This document shows positions 28,660 to 37,493 of a stretch of 44,202 bases of DNA, in pieces (position 1 is the first letter of the stretch; each line of letters opens with the position of its first letter). The notes under the pieces are model-generated. The model was not told the DNA's origin, did no database searches, and saw only the letters and a program-made list of their open reading frames with translations. Source of the stretch: Curtobacterium sp. MCBA15_009 (lineage in GTDB: Bacteria > Actinomycetota > Actinomycetes > Actinomycetales > Microbacteriaceae). The stretch spans positions 336,476-380,677 of the forward strand of contig NZ_MJGO01000023.1 in NCBI RefSeq assembly GCF_001864895.1. Direction: 5' to 3'. The translations under genes were made by a program, and so were the position numbers.

Positions 28660-29613
28660 CTACGCCGTCCGGGCGTGGATCCGGGCGAGGTCGGCCGCGC
28701 CGACGACGCCCGCATCGTTCACGAGCTCGGCGATCACGAAGTCGGGCTCCGGGTGGTATCCCCGCGCCGGCAGGTTGTTGAGGTAGGCCTGCTTGATCGG
28801 GTCGAGCAGTCGGTCCCCCGCGCTCGCGACGCCGCCGCCGAACACGAACAGCTGCGGGTCGAGCACCGCGGACAGCGACGCGCAGGCCTCGCCGAGGTGC
28901 CGGCCCAGGCGGCGGAGCGCAGCGAGGGCGCCGGGGTCGTCGGCCAGGATGAGGTCGCCGACGATCCCGCCGTCGAGCTGCCCGCCGTTGTCGGCCCGGG
29001 CGTCGGCGAGGGCCGACCCGATACCGCCGGCGTCGGCGACGTCGTTCGCCATGCGCTGGAGCGCACGGCCGGAGCCGTACTGCTCGATGCAGCCGCGGGC
29101 GCCGCAGCCGCAGGGCAGGCCGTTCGGCACGATGCGCAGGTGCCCGATCTCGCCGCCGGTGCCGAAGCCGCCGCGGAACAGGCGGTCCTCGGTGACGATC
29201 GCGCCGCCGACCCCGGTGCCGATGGTGAGCATGGTCATGTCCGACACGAGTCGCCCGGCGCCGAACCGGAACTCGGCCCAGCCGGCGGCGTTCGCGTCGT
29301 TGTCGACGGTGATGTGCAGGTCGCCGAGGCGCTGCTGCAGCTTCTGCCGCAGGGGCTCGTTCCGCCACCGGATGTTCGGCGTGTAGTAGACGATCGACTG
29401 CGACGCGTCGATGAAGCCCGGTGCGGCGACGCCGACCGCTCCCACGTCGCTCGTCGCGCGGAGCCGCGAGACCATCGCGACCACGTCGTCCAGCATGGCG
29501 TCCGGGTCCGCAGCGTTGGTGGCCACGCGGTCCTCGGCGATGATCTCGCCCAGTTCCGTCACGACCGCCCCCGCGATCTTGGTGCCCCCGATGTCGATTC
29601 CGATGGCCTGCAC
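28660..29613 (-). CDS. ROK family sugar kinase, probable glucokinase
   Basis: Cytoplasmic sugar kinase of the ROK group. The 317 aa protein begins IGIDIGGTKIAGAVV (phosphate-1 motif) and has VGVAAPGFID, VDNDANAAGWAEFRFG with the catalytic aspartate, IGTGVGGAI, and the ROK signature GEIGHLRIVPNGLPCGCGA followed by RGCIEQYGSG. That signature holds the zinc-binding histidine and the C-x-C-G-x2-G-C cysteines. No N-terminal HTH is present, so it is a kinase and not a NagC/XylR-type repressor. Glucose is the likely substrate; ATP or polyphosphate use cannot be told. The GTG start appears leaderless. Confidence 0.88.
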   Translation of the reverse strand: MQAIGIDIGGTKIAGAVVTELGEIIAEDRVATNAADPDAMLDDVVAMVSRLRATSDVGAVGVAAPGFIDASQSIVYYTPNIRWRNEPLRQKLQQRLGDLHITVDNDANAAGWAEFRFGAGRLVSDMTMLTIGTGVGGAIVTEDRLFRGGFGTGGEIGHLRIVPNGLPCGCGARGCIEQYGSGRALQRMANDVADAGGIGSALADARADNGGQLDGGIVGDLILADDPGALAALRRLGRHLGEACASLSAVLDPQLFVFGGGVASAGDRLLDPIKQAYLNNLPARGYHPEPDFVIAELVNDAGVVGAADLARIHARTA

Positions 29614-29621
29614 GGAGAACG

Positions 29622-29627
29622 AGCCTA
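29622..29627 (-). promoter_or_regulatory. -10 element TAGGCT, leaderless start of the ROK gene
   Basis: TAGGCT on the minus strand ends 8 nt before the GTG at 29,613 and no Shine-Dalgarno sequence intervenes, matching the layout of the prenyl synthase gene. Confidence 0.5.
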
Positions 29628-29668
29628 CCCGTTCGTCCGGGACCCACGGAACGCCCGGTGACGCGTCC

Positions 29669-29704
29669 TATGCTGAGCGTGTCGTCTCGAGGACGAGTCG
29701 ACAC
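29669..29704 (+). promoter_or_regulatory. fadD promoter with palindrome at the transcript start
   Basis: TATGCT (29,669-29,674) is a good -10 for the acyl-CoA synthetase gene. Just downstream, 29,679-29,704 forms a 26 bp imperfect palindrome: outer GTGTCG/CGACAC and inner CTCG/CGAG, with one mismatch between them and a 4 nt centre. It overlaps the expected transcript start, a position suited to a repressor such as those of the TetR family that control lipid genes. The regulator is not in the window. Confidence 0.45.
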
Positions 29705-29734
29705 CGAATCGAACCGGCAGACAAGGGAGTCACC

Positions 29735-31636
29735 GTGAACGATCAGCGGCCCGCACCGCGCAGCACCCCGACCCCGGACCGCGCCCGGCCCGCCGCCGGC
29801 AGCAGCACCGGCACCGGTCCGGTCGCCCCCGACCACGGCTCCGCCGCCCGGCTGCTCGAGGCCCGGGCCGCCAGCACGCCGGACCGACCGGTCCTCGCGC
29901 AGCGCCACGGCGACTCGTGGAGCACCGTCACCGCCGCCGAGACGCTCGCGCGCGTCCGCGGCATCGCGAAGGGGTTCGTCGCCGCCGGCCTGGCGCCGGG
30001 TGCCCACGTGGCGATCCTCTCCCGCACCCGCATGGAGTGGACCCTCGTCGACTTCGCCCTGTGGCAGGCGGGCCTGGTGTCCGTCCCGGTCTACGAGACG
30101 AGCTCGCCCGACCAGGTCCGCTGGATCCTGTCCGACTCCGAGGCGGTCGCGATCGTCGTCGAGCAGGAGGAGCACGCGCGCCGCGTCGCCTCGATCGCGC
30201 CGGACCTGCCGCACCTCGGGCAGCACTGGACGATCGACGGCGGCGGGCTCGACGACCTGGTCCGGCTCGGCGAGCACGTCACCGACGACGAGCTCGACGC
30301 CAGGACCGCGGACGTGCACGGACACGACGACGCCACGATCATCTACACGTCGGGCACCACCGGTCGGCCGAAGGGCTGCGTGCTCCGGCACGACAACTTC
30401 ACCGCCACCGTCGAGGGCGCGAGCGAGGCCATGCCCGAGGTGGTGGCCGACGGGTCCTCGACCCTGCTCTTCATCCCGATGGCCCACGTCTTCGCCCGGT
30501 TCATCGCGGTCATGTCGATCTCGACGGGCGTCCTGGTCGGCCACGAGCCGGACACGAAGGACCTCATGCGCGCGGTCTCGACGTTCCGCCCGACGTTCCT
30601 GCTCGCCGTGCCGCGCGTGTTCGAGAAGATCTACAACTCCGCCGAGCAGAAGGCCGACCTCGGCGGCCGCGGCCGGGTGTTCCGCGCGGCGGCGGCCACC
30701 GCGGTCGCGCACTCCGAGGCCGTCACGGCCGGCCGGGTGCCCCTCGGGCTCGCGCTGCGCTTCCGGCTGTTCGACAAGCTCGTCTACGCCAAGCTCCGCG
30801 ACGCCCTCGGCGGCCGCACCCGGTACGCGGTCAGCGGCTCGGCGCCGCTCTCACCGCGGCTGTCGCACTTCTTCCGCTCGATCGGCGTGCTCATCCTCGA
30901 GGGCTACGGCCTCACCGAGACCACGGCGCCGGCGACGGTGAACCGCGCTGCCGACCTGCGCATCGGGTCGGTCGGCCCCGCCCTGCCCGGCGTCGAGGTC
31001 CGCATCGCCGACGACGGCGAGATCCTCATCCGCGGCGTCGACGTCTTCGACCGCTACTGGCACAACGAGGAGGCCACGGCGTCCGCCTTCGCCGACGGCT
31101 GGTTCCGCACCGGCGACCTCGGCCGTCTCGACGGCGACGGCGTGCTCACCGTCACCGGCCGGGCCAAGGAGCTCATCGTCACCGCGAGCGGCAAGAACGT
31201 CGCCCCCGCGCCCCTCGAGGACGGCATCCGCGAGCACCCGCTCGTCGGACAGGTCGTCGTCGTCGGCGAGGGCAAGCCGTTCGTCGCCGCGCTCGTCACC
31301 CTGGACCGCGACATGCTGCCCGGCTGGTGCGAGAGCCGGGGCATCTCGCCGGCGCTCGAGCCCGGCGCCGCGACCCGCGACGACCGGGTGCTGGCCGCCG
31401 TGCAGGAAGCCGTGGACGCCGCGAACGGACGGGTCTCGCGCGCCGAGTCGGTGCGGTCCTTCACGATCCTCGACGCGGACCTCACCGAGGCGTCGGGGCA
31501 CCTCACTCCGAAGCTCACGATCAAGCGTGCGGTGGTCCTCCGCGACTTCGCCGCGGACGTCGAGCACATCTACTCGGGGTCGAAGGTGCAGACGACGGCG
31601 ACGCCGGTCGTCGAGGGCCGCCGCCGTCGCGCGTAG
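29735..31636 (+). CDS. Long-chain fatty acyl-CoA/AMP ligase (FadD15-like)
   Basis: AMP-binding enzyme that activates fatty acids to acyl-CoA by way of acyl-adenylate. The 633 aa protein has the ATP motif TIIYTSGTTGRPKG at about 201-214, LLFIPMAHVFARF, the acyl-site EGYGLTETTAP, GWFRTGDLGRLDGDG and the C-terminal swivel TGRAKELIVTASGKNVAP. A Lys in LTPKLTIKR near the end is the usual catalytic lysine. About 35 N-terminal residues are Pro/Ala-rich and variable. GTG at 29,735 has GGGAG upstream; the frame stays open farther upstream but without similarity. A similar enzyme follows the mycobacterial Rv2176-Rv2187 region, in keeping with the local synteny. Confidence 0.93.
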   Translation: MNDQRPAPRSTPTPDRARPAAGSSTGTGPVAPDHGSAARLLEARAASTPDRPVLAQRHGDSWSTVTAAETLARVRGIAKGFVAAGLAPGAHVAILSRTRMEWTLVDFALWQAGLVSVPVYETSSPDQVRWILSDSEAVAIVVEQEEHARRVASIAPDLPHLGQHWTIDGGGLDDLVRLGEHVTDDELDARTADVHGHDDATIIYTSGTTGRPKGCVLRHDNFTATVEGASEAMPEVVADGSSTLLFIPMAHVFARFIAVMSISTGVLVGHEPDTKDLMRAVSTFRPTFLLAVPRVFEKIYNSAEQKADLGGRGRVFRAAAATAVAHSEAVTAGRVPLGLALRFRLFDKLVYAKLRDALGGRTRYAVSGSAPLSPRLSHFFRSIGVLILEGYGLTETTAPATVNRAADLRIGSVGPALPGVEVRIADDGEILIRGVDVFDRYWHNEEATASAFADGWFRTGDLGRLDGDGVLTVTGRAKELIVTASGKNVAPAPLEDGIREHPLVGQVVVVGEGKPFVAALVTLDRDMLPGWCESRGISPALEPGAATRDDRVLAAVQEAVDAANGRVSRAESVRSFTILDADLTEASGHLTPKLTIKRAVVLRDFAADVEHIYSGSKVQTTATPVVEGRRRRA

Positions 31637-31643
31637 GCGGCGG

Positions 31644-31752
31644 TTCCGCGGTGGGCGCTGTTCCGCGCGTAGGTGGTCGTTTCGCGCGTGGGAAGCGGAA
31701 TCGCGCGTAGGAGGTCCGAACTTCTGGCCCCCTACGCGCGATTCGTCTTCCC
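31644..31752. repeat. CGCGCGTAGG tandem and inverted repeat
   Basis: The arms at 31,690-31,711 and 31,731-31,752 pair at 20 of 22 positions around a 19 nt centre; each contains AATCGCGCGTAGG or its complement. Upstream, 31,644-31,690 holds degenerate copies of the same unit (TTCCGCG, TTCCGCGCGTAGG, TTTCGCGCGTGGG). It starts right after the fadD stop. It is unrelated in sequence to the GTCACGAC and GCGACAGT families. Confidence 0.65.
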
Positions 31753-31789
31753 ATCTCGCGTGCAATGGGCAAGAACGTCCGTCGCGACG

Positions 31790-31838
31790 GCCTGGAGGCC
31801 CAGTGCCGGTCCATGGGATCGGCACCGGGCCTCCAGGC
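31790..31838 (+). terminator. Probable terminator hairpin after fadD
   Basis: GCCTGGAGGCCC (31,790-31,801) pairs with GGGCCTCCAGGC (31,827-31,838), and TGCCG with CGGCA inside after a 2 nt mismatch. It lies 154 nt past the fadD stop and 40 nt past the 3' end of the small gene on the other strand, so it can serve both. Confidence 0.6.
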
Positions 31839-31877
31839 GGTCACGGTGTGCGCGGGGCGCGACGCGCCCTGCTGCGG

Positions 31878-32009
31878 TCAGCCCTGCGGGGGCATCTCCG
31901 CGGCGGGTGCGTCGAGCACGGCCGTCGACGACGTCGTCGAGGCGGCCGAGTCGGGTCGGAGGTTGGTACGGGTGCGGTGCGAGCTGAGCTCGTTGTCCTG
32001 AGCGGCCAT
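31878..32009 (-). CDS. Small protein of unknown function (43 aa)
   Basis: An ATG at 32,009 opens 43 codons ending in TGA. The protein begins MAAQDNELSSHRTRT and ends LDAPAAEMPPQG; it is hydrophilic, with a Ser/Thr-rich middle (SAASTTSSTAV) and no membrane segment or known motif. Support for real coding: about 38 of 42 sense codons end in G or C, like the flanking genes; AGGA lies 9 nt upstream of the ATG; and a promoter-like TACCGT and a leader hairpin precede it. It is convergent with fadD and upstream in orientation from nothing else, so it stands alone. I do not recognise a family. A chance frame cannot be excluded. Confidence 0.55.
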   Translation of the reverse strand: MAAQDNELSSHRTRTNLRPDSAASTTSSTAVLDAPAAEMPPQG

Positions 32010-32034
32010 GATGCTGTCCTGGGGGTGTGGGATA

Positions 32035-32069
32035 CGTCGTCGGTGGGAAGCCGACGACGGTACGGTACC
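32035..32069 (-). promoter_or_regulatory. Leader hairpin and possible promoter of the small gene
   Basis: CGTCGTCGG (32,035-32,043) and CCGACGACG (32,051-32,059) form a perfect 9 bp stem with a 7 nt loop. On the minus strand TACCGT occurs twice just upstream in GGTACCGTACCGT (32,057-32,069), offering -10 candidates. The hairpin would sit in the leader of the 43-codon gene, about 25 nt before its ATG. Confidence 0.35.
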
Positions 32070-32127
32070 TCGTCGTCAGGACGAGACGACAATCCCGCTT
32101 CCGGGTGTCACCGGAACGGGCGTCGGA

Positions 32128-32631
32128 TCAGTGGAACCAGTCCTGCGCGCGGATGTCGCGCAACGCCTGTCGCCTGACCTCGGGGTCGAGGGTCATCACG
32201 TAGACGGTGCCGTCCAGGTGGTCGACCTCGTGCTGGAGCGCCTCGGCCATGAGCCCGGTGCCCTCGAGCACGACCTCGTTCCCGTCGACGTCGACCCCGC
32301 GCACCTTGGCGTACGGGTGCCGACGGGTCGGGTAGCCGAGGCCGGGGACGGACAGGCAGCCTTCCTCCATGAGCTCGGGCTCGCCGGAGACCTCGACGAC
32401 CTCGGGGTTCAGCACGTAGCCGACCTCGCCGTCGACGTTGTACGAGAAGGCCCGCAGGCCCACGCCGATCTGCGGCGCGGCCACGCCGGCGCGGCCGGGC
32501 TCGCGGACGGTGTCGACGAGGTCCTGCACGAGGTCACGGACCCCCTGGCTGCCGAGCGACTCGGGTCGGATCGGGTCCGCCGGGGAACGGAGGACGGGGT
32601 CGCCGAACAGGCGGATGGGACGGACGGTCAA
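32128..32631 (-). CDS. def: Peptide deformylase
   Basis: Metalloenzyme that removes the formyl group from nascent proteins. The 167 aa protein carries all three motifs: GVAAPQIG (I), EEGCLS (II, metal-binding Cys) and QHEVDHLDG (III, HExxH-type metal ligands and catalytic Glu). Length is usual. The start is TTG, 1 nt after the pyc stop TAA, so it is probably read by coupling to pyc; an upstream GGTGGTG is a weak ribosome binding site. Linking def to pyruvate carboxylase in one transcript is unusual at the level of function. Confidence 0.95.
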   Translation of the reverse strand: MTVRPIRLFGDPVLRSPADPIRPESLGSQGVRDLVQDLVDTVREPGRAGVAAPQIGVGLRAFSYNVDGEVGYVLNPEVVEVSGEPELMEEGCLSVPGLGYPTRRHPYAKVRGVDVDGNEVVLEGTGLMAEALQHEVDHLDGTVYVMTLDPEVRRQALRDIRAQDWFH

Positions 32632-32632
32632 T

Positions 32633-35600
32633 TTACTGCAGCACCACCAACAGGTCGCCGGCGTCCACCTGCTGGGTCGCCGGGATCGCGAGACGGCCGA
32701 CGGTGCCCGACACGGGCGCCGTGATGGCCGCTTCCATCTTCATCGCCTCGATGGTCGCCACGGGCGTGCCCGCCTCGACGACGTCACCGACGGCGACCTT
32801 GAGCGTCACCACGCCGGAGAACGGCGCGGCCACGTGCTTCGGGTCGGACGGGTCGGCCTTCTCGGCGGCCTTCGTCTCGACCTCGACCGACCGGTCGCGG
32901 ACCGACACCGGGCGGAGCTGCCCGTTCATCGTCGCCATGACCGTGCGGATGCCCTTGTCGTCCACCTCGCCGATCGCCTCGAGCCCGACGAACAGGTCGA
33001 CGCCCCGGCCGAGCGGGACGACGTGCTCCTGGCCGGGACGCAGCCCGTACAGGTAGTCGACCGTCGGCACGACGGACAGGTCGCCGTACTGCTCGCGGAC
33101 ACGGGCGAACTGCTGCGTGGGCTGCGGGAAGAGCAGGCGGTTGAGGGCCTGCTGCCGCTCGGGGCCGGGGGTCTCGAGGTGCGCACGCTCGGCGTCGGGC
33201 ACGGCGGCGATCTCGAGTCGGACGTCGCGGCCGGCCAGGACCTTCGAGCGGAACGGCTCGGGCCAGCCGCCGGGCAGGTCGCCCAGCTCGCCGGCCATGA
33301 ACCCGACCACGGAGTCCGGGATGTCGTACTTGTCCGGGTTCTGCTCGAAGTCGACCGGGTCGGCGCCGACGGCGGCGAGCTGCAGTGCGAGGTCGCCGAC
33401 GACCTTCGACGAGGGCGTCACCTTGGTCGGACGGCCGAGGATCCGGTTCGCCGCGGCGTACCAGTCCTCGACCTGCTCGAAGCGGTCGCCGAGCCCGAGG
33501 GCGATCGCCTGCTGCCGGAGGTTCGACAGCTGGCCGCCCGGGATCTCGTGCTGGTAGACGCGACCCGTCGGCCCGGGCAGCCCGGACTCGAAGGGGGCGT
33601 AGGCGCGGCGGACGGCCTCCCAGTAGGGCTCGAGGTCACCGACCGCGCCGAGCGACAGACCGGTGTCGCGCTCGGTGTGCGCCAGGGCGGCGACGAGCGC
33701 GGACATGCTCGGCTGGCTCGTCGTGCCGGCCATCGGCGCGGACGCGACGTCGACGGCGTCGGCACCGGCCCGCGCGGCGGCGAGGAGCGTCGCGAGCTGC
33801 CCACCCGCGGTGTCGTGCGTGTGCACGTGCACCGGCTGGTCGAAGCGCTCGCGCAGTGCGCCGACGAGCTTCTCGGCCGCGCCGGCGCGGAGCAGGCCGG
33901 CCATGTCCTTGATCCCGATGACGTGGGCGCCCGCCTCGACCATCTGCTCCGCGAGCCGGAGGTAGTAGTCGAGCGTGTAGAGCTCCTCGGCCGGGTCGAG
34001 CAGGTCGGCGGTGTAGCAGAGCGCGGCCTCGGCGACGGCCGTACCGGTCGCGAGCACCGCCTCGAGCGCCGGTCGCATCTGACCGACGTCGTTCAGCGCG
34101 TCGAACACCCGGAACACGTCGACGCCGCTCCGTGCGGCCTCGTCGACGAAGGCGTCGGTGACCTCGGTCGGGTACGGCGTGTAGCCGACCGTGTTGCGAC
34201 CGCGCAGCAGCATCTGCACCGGGATGTTCGGCATCGCCTGCCGCAGCGAGGCCAGGCGCTCCCAGGGGTCCTCGCCGAGGAACCGGAGAGCCACGTCGTA
34301 CGTCGCGCCGCCCCACGCCTCGACGCTGAGCAGCTGCGGAGTGAGCCGCGCGACGTACGGCGCCACCGCGACGAGGTCCTTCGTGCGGACGCGGGTGGCC
34401 AGGAGCGACTGGTGCGCGTCGCGCATCGTCGTCTCGGTGACCGCCAGGGCCGTCTGCGCGCGGAGTTCCCGCGCCCACTCGGCCGGCCCCACCGCCAGCA
34501 GGCGGTCGCGCTGCCCCTCGGGCAGCGGGGTGCCCAGGTCGACGGCGGGCAGCTTGACGCCCGGGTCGACGACGAGCGGCGACCGTTCACCGTTCGGCTT
34601 GTTCACCGTGACTTCGGCGAGCCAGTTGAGCACCTTCGTGCCGCGGTCCTTCGAGACGTGGCCGCCGAGCAGCTGCGGACGCTCTTCGATGAACTTCGTC
34701 GACACGTCGCCGCGAGCGAAGTCCGGGTCCTCGAGCACGGCCTGCAGGAACGGGATGTTCGTGCTCACCCCACGGATGCGGAACTCGGCGAGGGCTCGCT
34801 TCGCGCGCGCCACCGCTGCGGGGAAGTCACGACCGCGGCACGTCATCTTGGCGAGCATCGAGTCGAAGTGCGGGCTGATCTGCGCGCCGGTGGCGACCGT
34901 GCCGCCGTCGAGGCGCACGCCCGCGCCGCCCGGGCTGCGGTAGGTGCTGATCCGGCCGGTGTCCGGGCGGAAGCCCTGCGTCGGGTCCTCCGTCGTGATG
35001 CGGGTCTGCAGCGCCGCACCGTGCACGCGGACGGTGTCCTGCGACAGGCCGAGGTCGGCGAGCGACTCGCCCGAGGCGATCCGCATCTGCGACTGCACGA
35101 GGTCGACGTCGGTGACCTCTTCGGTCACGGTGTGCTCGACCTGGATGCGCGGGTTCATCTCGATGAAGACGTGCTGGCCGGCGCGCTCGCCCTCGGTGTC
35201 GAGCAGGAACTCGACCGTGCCGGCGTTGACGTACCCGATCGACCGGGCGAACGCCACGGCGTCGCGGTGCAGCGCCTGCGCGATCGCGGGGTCGAGGTTC
35301 GGCGCCGGGGCGATCTCGACGACCTTCTGGTTGCGCCGCTGCACCGAGCAGTCGCGCTCGAACAGGTGGATCGTGCCGGCGTCGGTGCCGGTCGCGTCGG
35401 CGAGGATCTGGACCTCGATGTGCCGCGGCCGGATGACGGCCTGCTCGAGGAACATCGTCGGGTCGCCGAAGGCGCTGTCGGCCTCGCGCATCGCTGCCTC
35501 GAGGGCGTCGCGGAGCTCGGCCTTCGTCTCGACCCGGCGCATGCCGCGCCCGCCGCCACCGGCGACGGCCTTCGCGAACACCGGGAACCCGATGGCGTCG

Positions 35601-36043
35601 GCACCGGCCACGAGCTCGTCGACGTCGCGGCTCGCCGGCGTGCTCGCCAGGACCGGGACCCCGGCCGCGATGGCGTGCTCCTTCGCGGTGACCTTGTTGC
35701 CGGCCATCTCGAGGACGTGCTCCCCCGGACCGATGAACGTGATGCCCGCAGCCGCAGCGGCGGCCGCCAGCTCCGGGTTCTCGGACAGGAAGCCGTACCC
35801 GGGGTAGATCGCGTCGGCACCGGACTCCCGCGCCACGCGGACGATCTCGCTGACGTCGAGGTACGCGCGTACCGGGTGCCCCCGCTCACCGATGCGGTAC
35901 GCCTCGTCGGCCTTCAGACGGTGCAGCGAGTTGCGGTCCTCGTAGGGGTAGACGGCGACCGTCCGTGCCCCGAGCTCGTACGCAGCGCGGAATGCTCGGA
36001 TGGCGATCTCGCCACGGTTCGCGACCAGGATCTTGCTGAACAC
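32633..36043 (-). CDS. pyc: Pyruvate carboxylase
   Basis: Biotin enzyme that carboxylates pyruvate to oxaloacetate to refill the TCA cycle. The 1136 aa protein has the three domains in one chain. Biotin carboxylase (about 1-450) begins [20 protein letters not shown] and has [10 protein letters not shown] and [15 protein letters not shown]. Carboxyltransferase (about 530-800) has [17 protein letters not shown] with metal ligands in HTHDTAGG. The C-terminal biotinyl domain has EAMKMEA with biotin on K1102. Domain order and length match single-chain Pyc. GTG at 36,043 has AAGGGA upstream. Confidence 0.97.
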   Translation of the reverse strand: MFSKILVANRGEIAIRAFRAAYELGARTVAVYPYEDRNSLHRLKADEAYRIGERGHPVRAYLDVSEIVRVARESGADAIYPGYGFLSENPELAAAAAAAGITFIGPGEHVLEMAGNKVTAKEHAIAAGVPVLASTPASRDVDELVAGADAIGFPVFAKAVAGGGGRGMRRVETKAELRDALEAAMREADSAFGDPTMFLEQAVIRPRHIEVQILADATGTDAGTIHLFERDCSVQRRNQKVVEIAPAPNLDPAIAQALHRDAVAFARSIGYVNAGTVEFLLDTEGERAGQHVFIEMNPRIQVEHTVTEEVTDVDLVQSQMRIASGESLADLGLSQDTVRVHGAALQTRITTEDPTQGFRPDTGRISTYRSPGGAGVRLDGGTVATGAQISPHFDSMLAKMTCRGRDFPAAVARAKRALAEFRIRGVSTNIPFLQAVLEDPDFARGDVSTKFIEERPQLLGGHVSKDRGTKVLNWLAEVTVNKPNGERSPLVVDPGVKLPAVDLGTPLPEGQRDRLLAVGPAEWARELRAQTALAVTETTMRDAHQSLLATRVRTKDLVAVAPYVARLTPQLLSVEAWGGATYDVALRFLGEDPWERLASLRQAMPNIPVQMLLRGRNTVGYTPYPTEVTDAFVDEAARSGVDVFRVFDALNDVGQMRPALEAVLATGTAVAEAALCYTADLLDPAEELYTLDYYLRLAEQMVEAGAHVIGIKDMAGLLRAGAAEKLVGALRERFDQPVHVHTHDTAGGQLATLLAAARAGADAVDVASAPMAGTTSQPSMSALVAALAHTERDTGLSLGAVGDLEPYWEAVRRAYAPFESGLPGPTGRVYQHEIPGGQLSNLRQQAIALGLGDRFEQVEDWYAAANRILGRPTKVTPSSKVVGDLALQLAAVGADPVDFEQNPDKYDIPDSVVGFMAGELGDLPGGWPEPFRSKVLAGRDVRLEIAAVPDAERAHLETPGPERQQALNRLLFPQPTQQFARVREQYGDLSVVPTVDYLYGLRPGQEHVVPLGRGVDLFVGLEAIGEVDDKGIRTVMATMNGQLRPVSVRDRSVEVETKAAEKADPSDPKHVAAPFSGVVTLKVAVGDVVEAGTPVATIEAMKMEAAITAPVSGTVGRLAIPATQQVDAGDLLVVLQ

Positions 36044-36076
36044 GAGGTCCCTTTCAGCCCGGGTTGAGGTGGGACA

Positions 36077-36095
36077 ACCCTATCGGCGGTAACGT
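36077..36095. promoter_or_regulatory. Divergent -10 elements for pyc and the ParA-like gene
   Basis: On the minus strand TAGGGT (36,077-36,082) can serve pyc. On the plus strand TAACGT (36,090-36,095) ends 8 nt before the GTG at 36,104, a leaderless layout with no Shine-Dalgarno sequence. The two elements are only 7 bp apart, so the promoters would interfere with or regulate each other. -35 elements are not clear. Confidence 0.4.
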
Positions 36096-36103
36096 GGCTC
36101 ACC

Positions 36104-36916
36104 GTGCATGTACTCAGCGTGAGCTCCCTCAAGGGTGGTGTCGGCAAGACGACGGTGACGCTCGGCCTGACTTCGGCCGCGTTCGCCAAGGGACTGCGCA
36201 CGCTGGTGGTGGATCTCGACCCGCAGTCCGACGTCTCGACCGGCCTCGACATCAACATCGCCGGACACCTCAACGTGGCCGACGTGCTCGAGAACCCGAA
36301 GGAGAAGATCGTCCGCCAGGCGATCGCCCCGTCGGGCTGGACGAAGGGTTCCCAGGGCAAGATCGACGTCATGGTCGGGTCGCCCTCCGCCATCAACTTC
36401 GACGGCCCGCACCCCTCCATCCGCGACATCTGGAAGCTCGAGGAGGCCCTGGCCAACGTCGAGCAGGACTACGAGCTCGTGCTCATCGACTGCGCGCCGT
36501 CCCTGAACGCCCTCACGCGCACCGCGTGGGCCGCGTCGGACCGCGTCACCGTCGTCACCGAGCCCGGTCTGTTCTCCGTCGCCGCCGCCGACCGTGCCCT
36601 CCGGGCCATCGAGGAGATCCGCCGCGGCCTCTCCCCACGACTGCAGCCGCTCGGCATCATCGTGAACCGCGCCCGCGTGCAGTCGCTCGAGCACCAGTTC
36701 CGCATCAAGGAGCTCCGGGACATGTTCGGCCCCCTCGTGCTCTCCCCCCAGCTGCCCGAGCGCACCTCGCTCCAGCAGGCCCAGGGCGCCGCGAAGCCCC
36801 TGCACGTCTGGCCTGGCGAGTCCGCGCAGGAGATGGCGAAGAACTTCGACCAGCTGCTCGAGCGCATCATGCGCACGGGCAAGATCGGCCCGTACGCCGA
36901 GGGCGGCGCCGCCTAG
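36104..36916 (+). CDS. ParA/MinD-family ATPase, orphan
   Basis: Deviant Walker A ATPase of the ParA family, which positions DNA or protein complexes. The 270 aa protein has the signature SSLKGGVGKTTVTLGL (about 7-22), the Walker A' VVDLDPQSDVSTGLD, and Walker B ELVLIDCAPSLN, then IVNRARVQSLEHQFR. The C-terminus ends GPYAEGGAA. There is no parB, parS-like palindrome or scpAB beside it, so it is not the chromosome partition operon. It may work with a distant partner; similar ParA genes stand near MerR and FtsR genes in related actinobacteria as far as I recall. GTG start, probably leaderless. Confidence 0.85.
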   Translation: MHVLSVSSLKGGVGKTTVTLGLTSAAFAKGLRTLVVDLDPQSDVSTGLDINIAGHLNVADVLENPKEKIVRQAIAPSGWTKGSQGKIDVMVGSPSAINFDGPHPSIRDIWKLEEALANVEQDYELVLIDCAPSLNALTRTAWAASDRVTVVTEPGLFSVAAADRALRAIEEIRRGLSPRLQPLGIIVNRARVQSLEHQFRIKELRDMFGPLVLSPQLPERTSLQQAQGAAKPLHVWPGESAQEMAKNFDQLLERIMRTGKIGPYAEGGAA

Positions 36917-36930
36917 GTCGTTGCGGTCAG

Positions 36931-37482
36931 GCGGTCACGACGTGCCGCTCACCGCCGCCGAGGGGTCACCACCTGTCGGTCGGCGACGACGCAGGCGACA
37001 GTTCATGACCATTCGGCGAGGTGCACACGGCGGTTCGTGACCACTCGGCGCCGGCCGGGAGGCTCAGGCGACTGCCGGGAGGCCCACCCCGGCCCCGGCA
37101 GACACGCCCGACTCCGGCTCGCCCAGCGGCTCGCTCAGCGGTCACGACATGCCGCTCACGTCCGCCGAGCGGCCGCCAACTGTCGGTCGGCAACGTCGCA
37201 GACGACAGTTCGTGACCTCTCGACGAGGTGCACACCGCGGTCCGTGACCACTCGGCGCCTGCCGGGAGGCCCACCCCGGCCCCGGCAGACACACGCGACT
37301 CCGGCTCGCCCAGCCGCTCACCCACCGGTCACGACATGTCGCTCGCCCAGCGGTCACGACATGCCACTCACGTCCGCCGAGGGGTCACCACTTGTCGGTC
37401 AGCAACGTCGCAGGCGACAGTTCTCGGCCACTCGGTGACACGCACACGGCGGTTCGTGACCACTCGGGCCGAGCCGCGGGGA
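36931..37482 (+). repeat. Composite GTCACGAC repeat block, about three copies (locus 2)
   Basis: The whole gap between the ParA-like and MerR genes is filled by tandem diverged units starting at 36,931, 37,138 and 37,350 (period about 207-212 bp), with an extra partial start at 37,326. Each begins with GGTCACGACATGCCGC or a one-base variant. Each then has a TCCGCCGAG-like stretch and a dyad with core CTGTCGG/CGACAGTT; in copy 2 it is AACTGTCG at 37,178-37,185 with CGACAGTT at 37,203-37,210. Each ends near GTTCGTGACCACTCGG. The 16-mer and dyad core are shared with 19,711-20,168. No gene is supported in 36,917-37,493. Confidence 0.75.
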
Positions 37483-37493
37483 CGAGAACCTGG

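Noticed and set aside
36931..37482. CRISPR array
   Set aside because: Units are over 200 bp, diverged and contain dyads; there are no short identical repeats with unique spacers and no cas genes.
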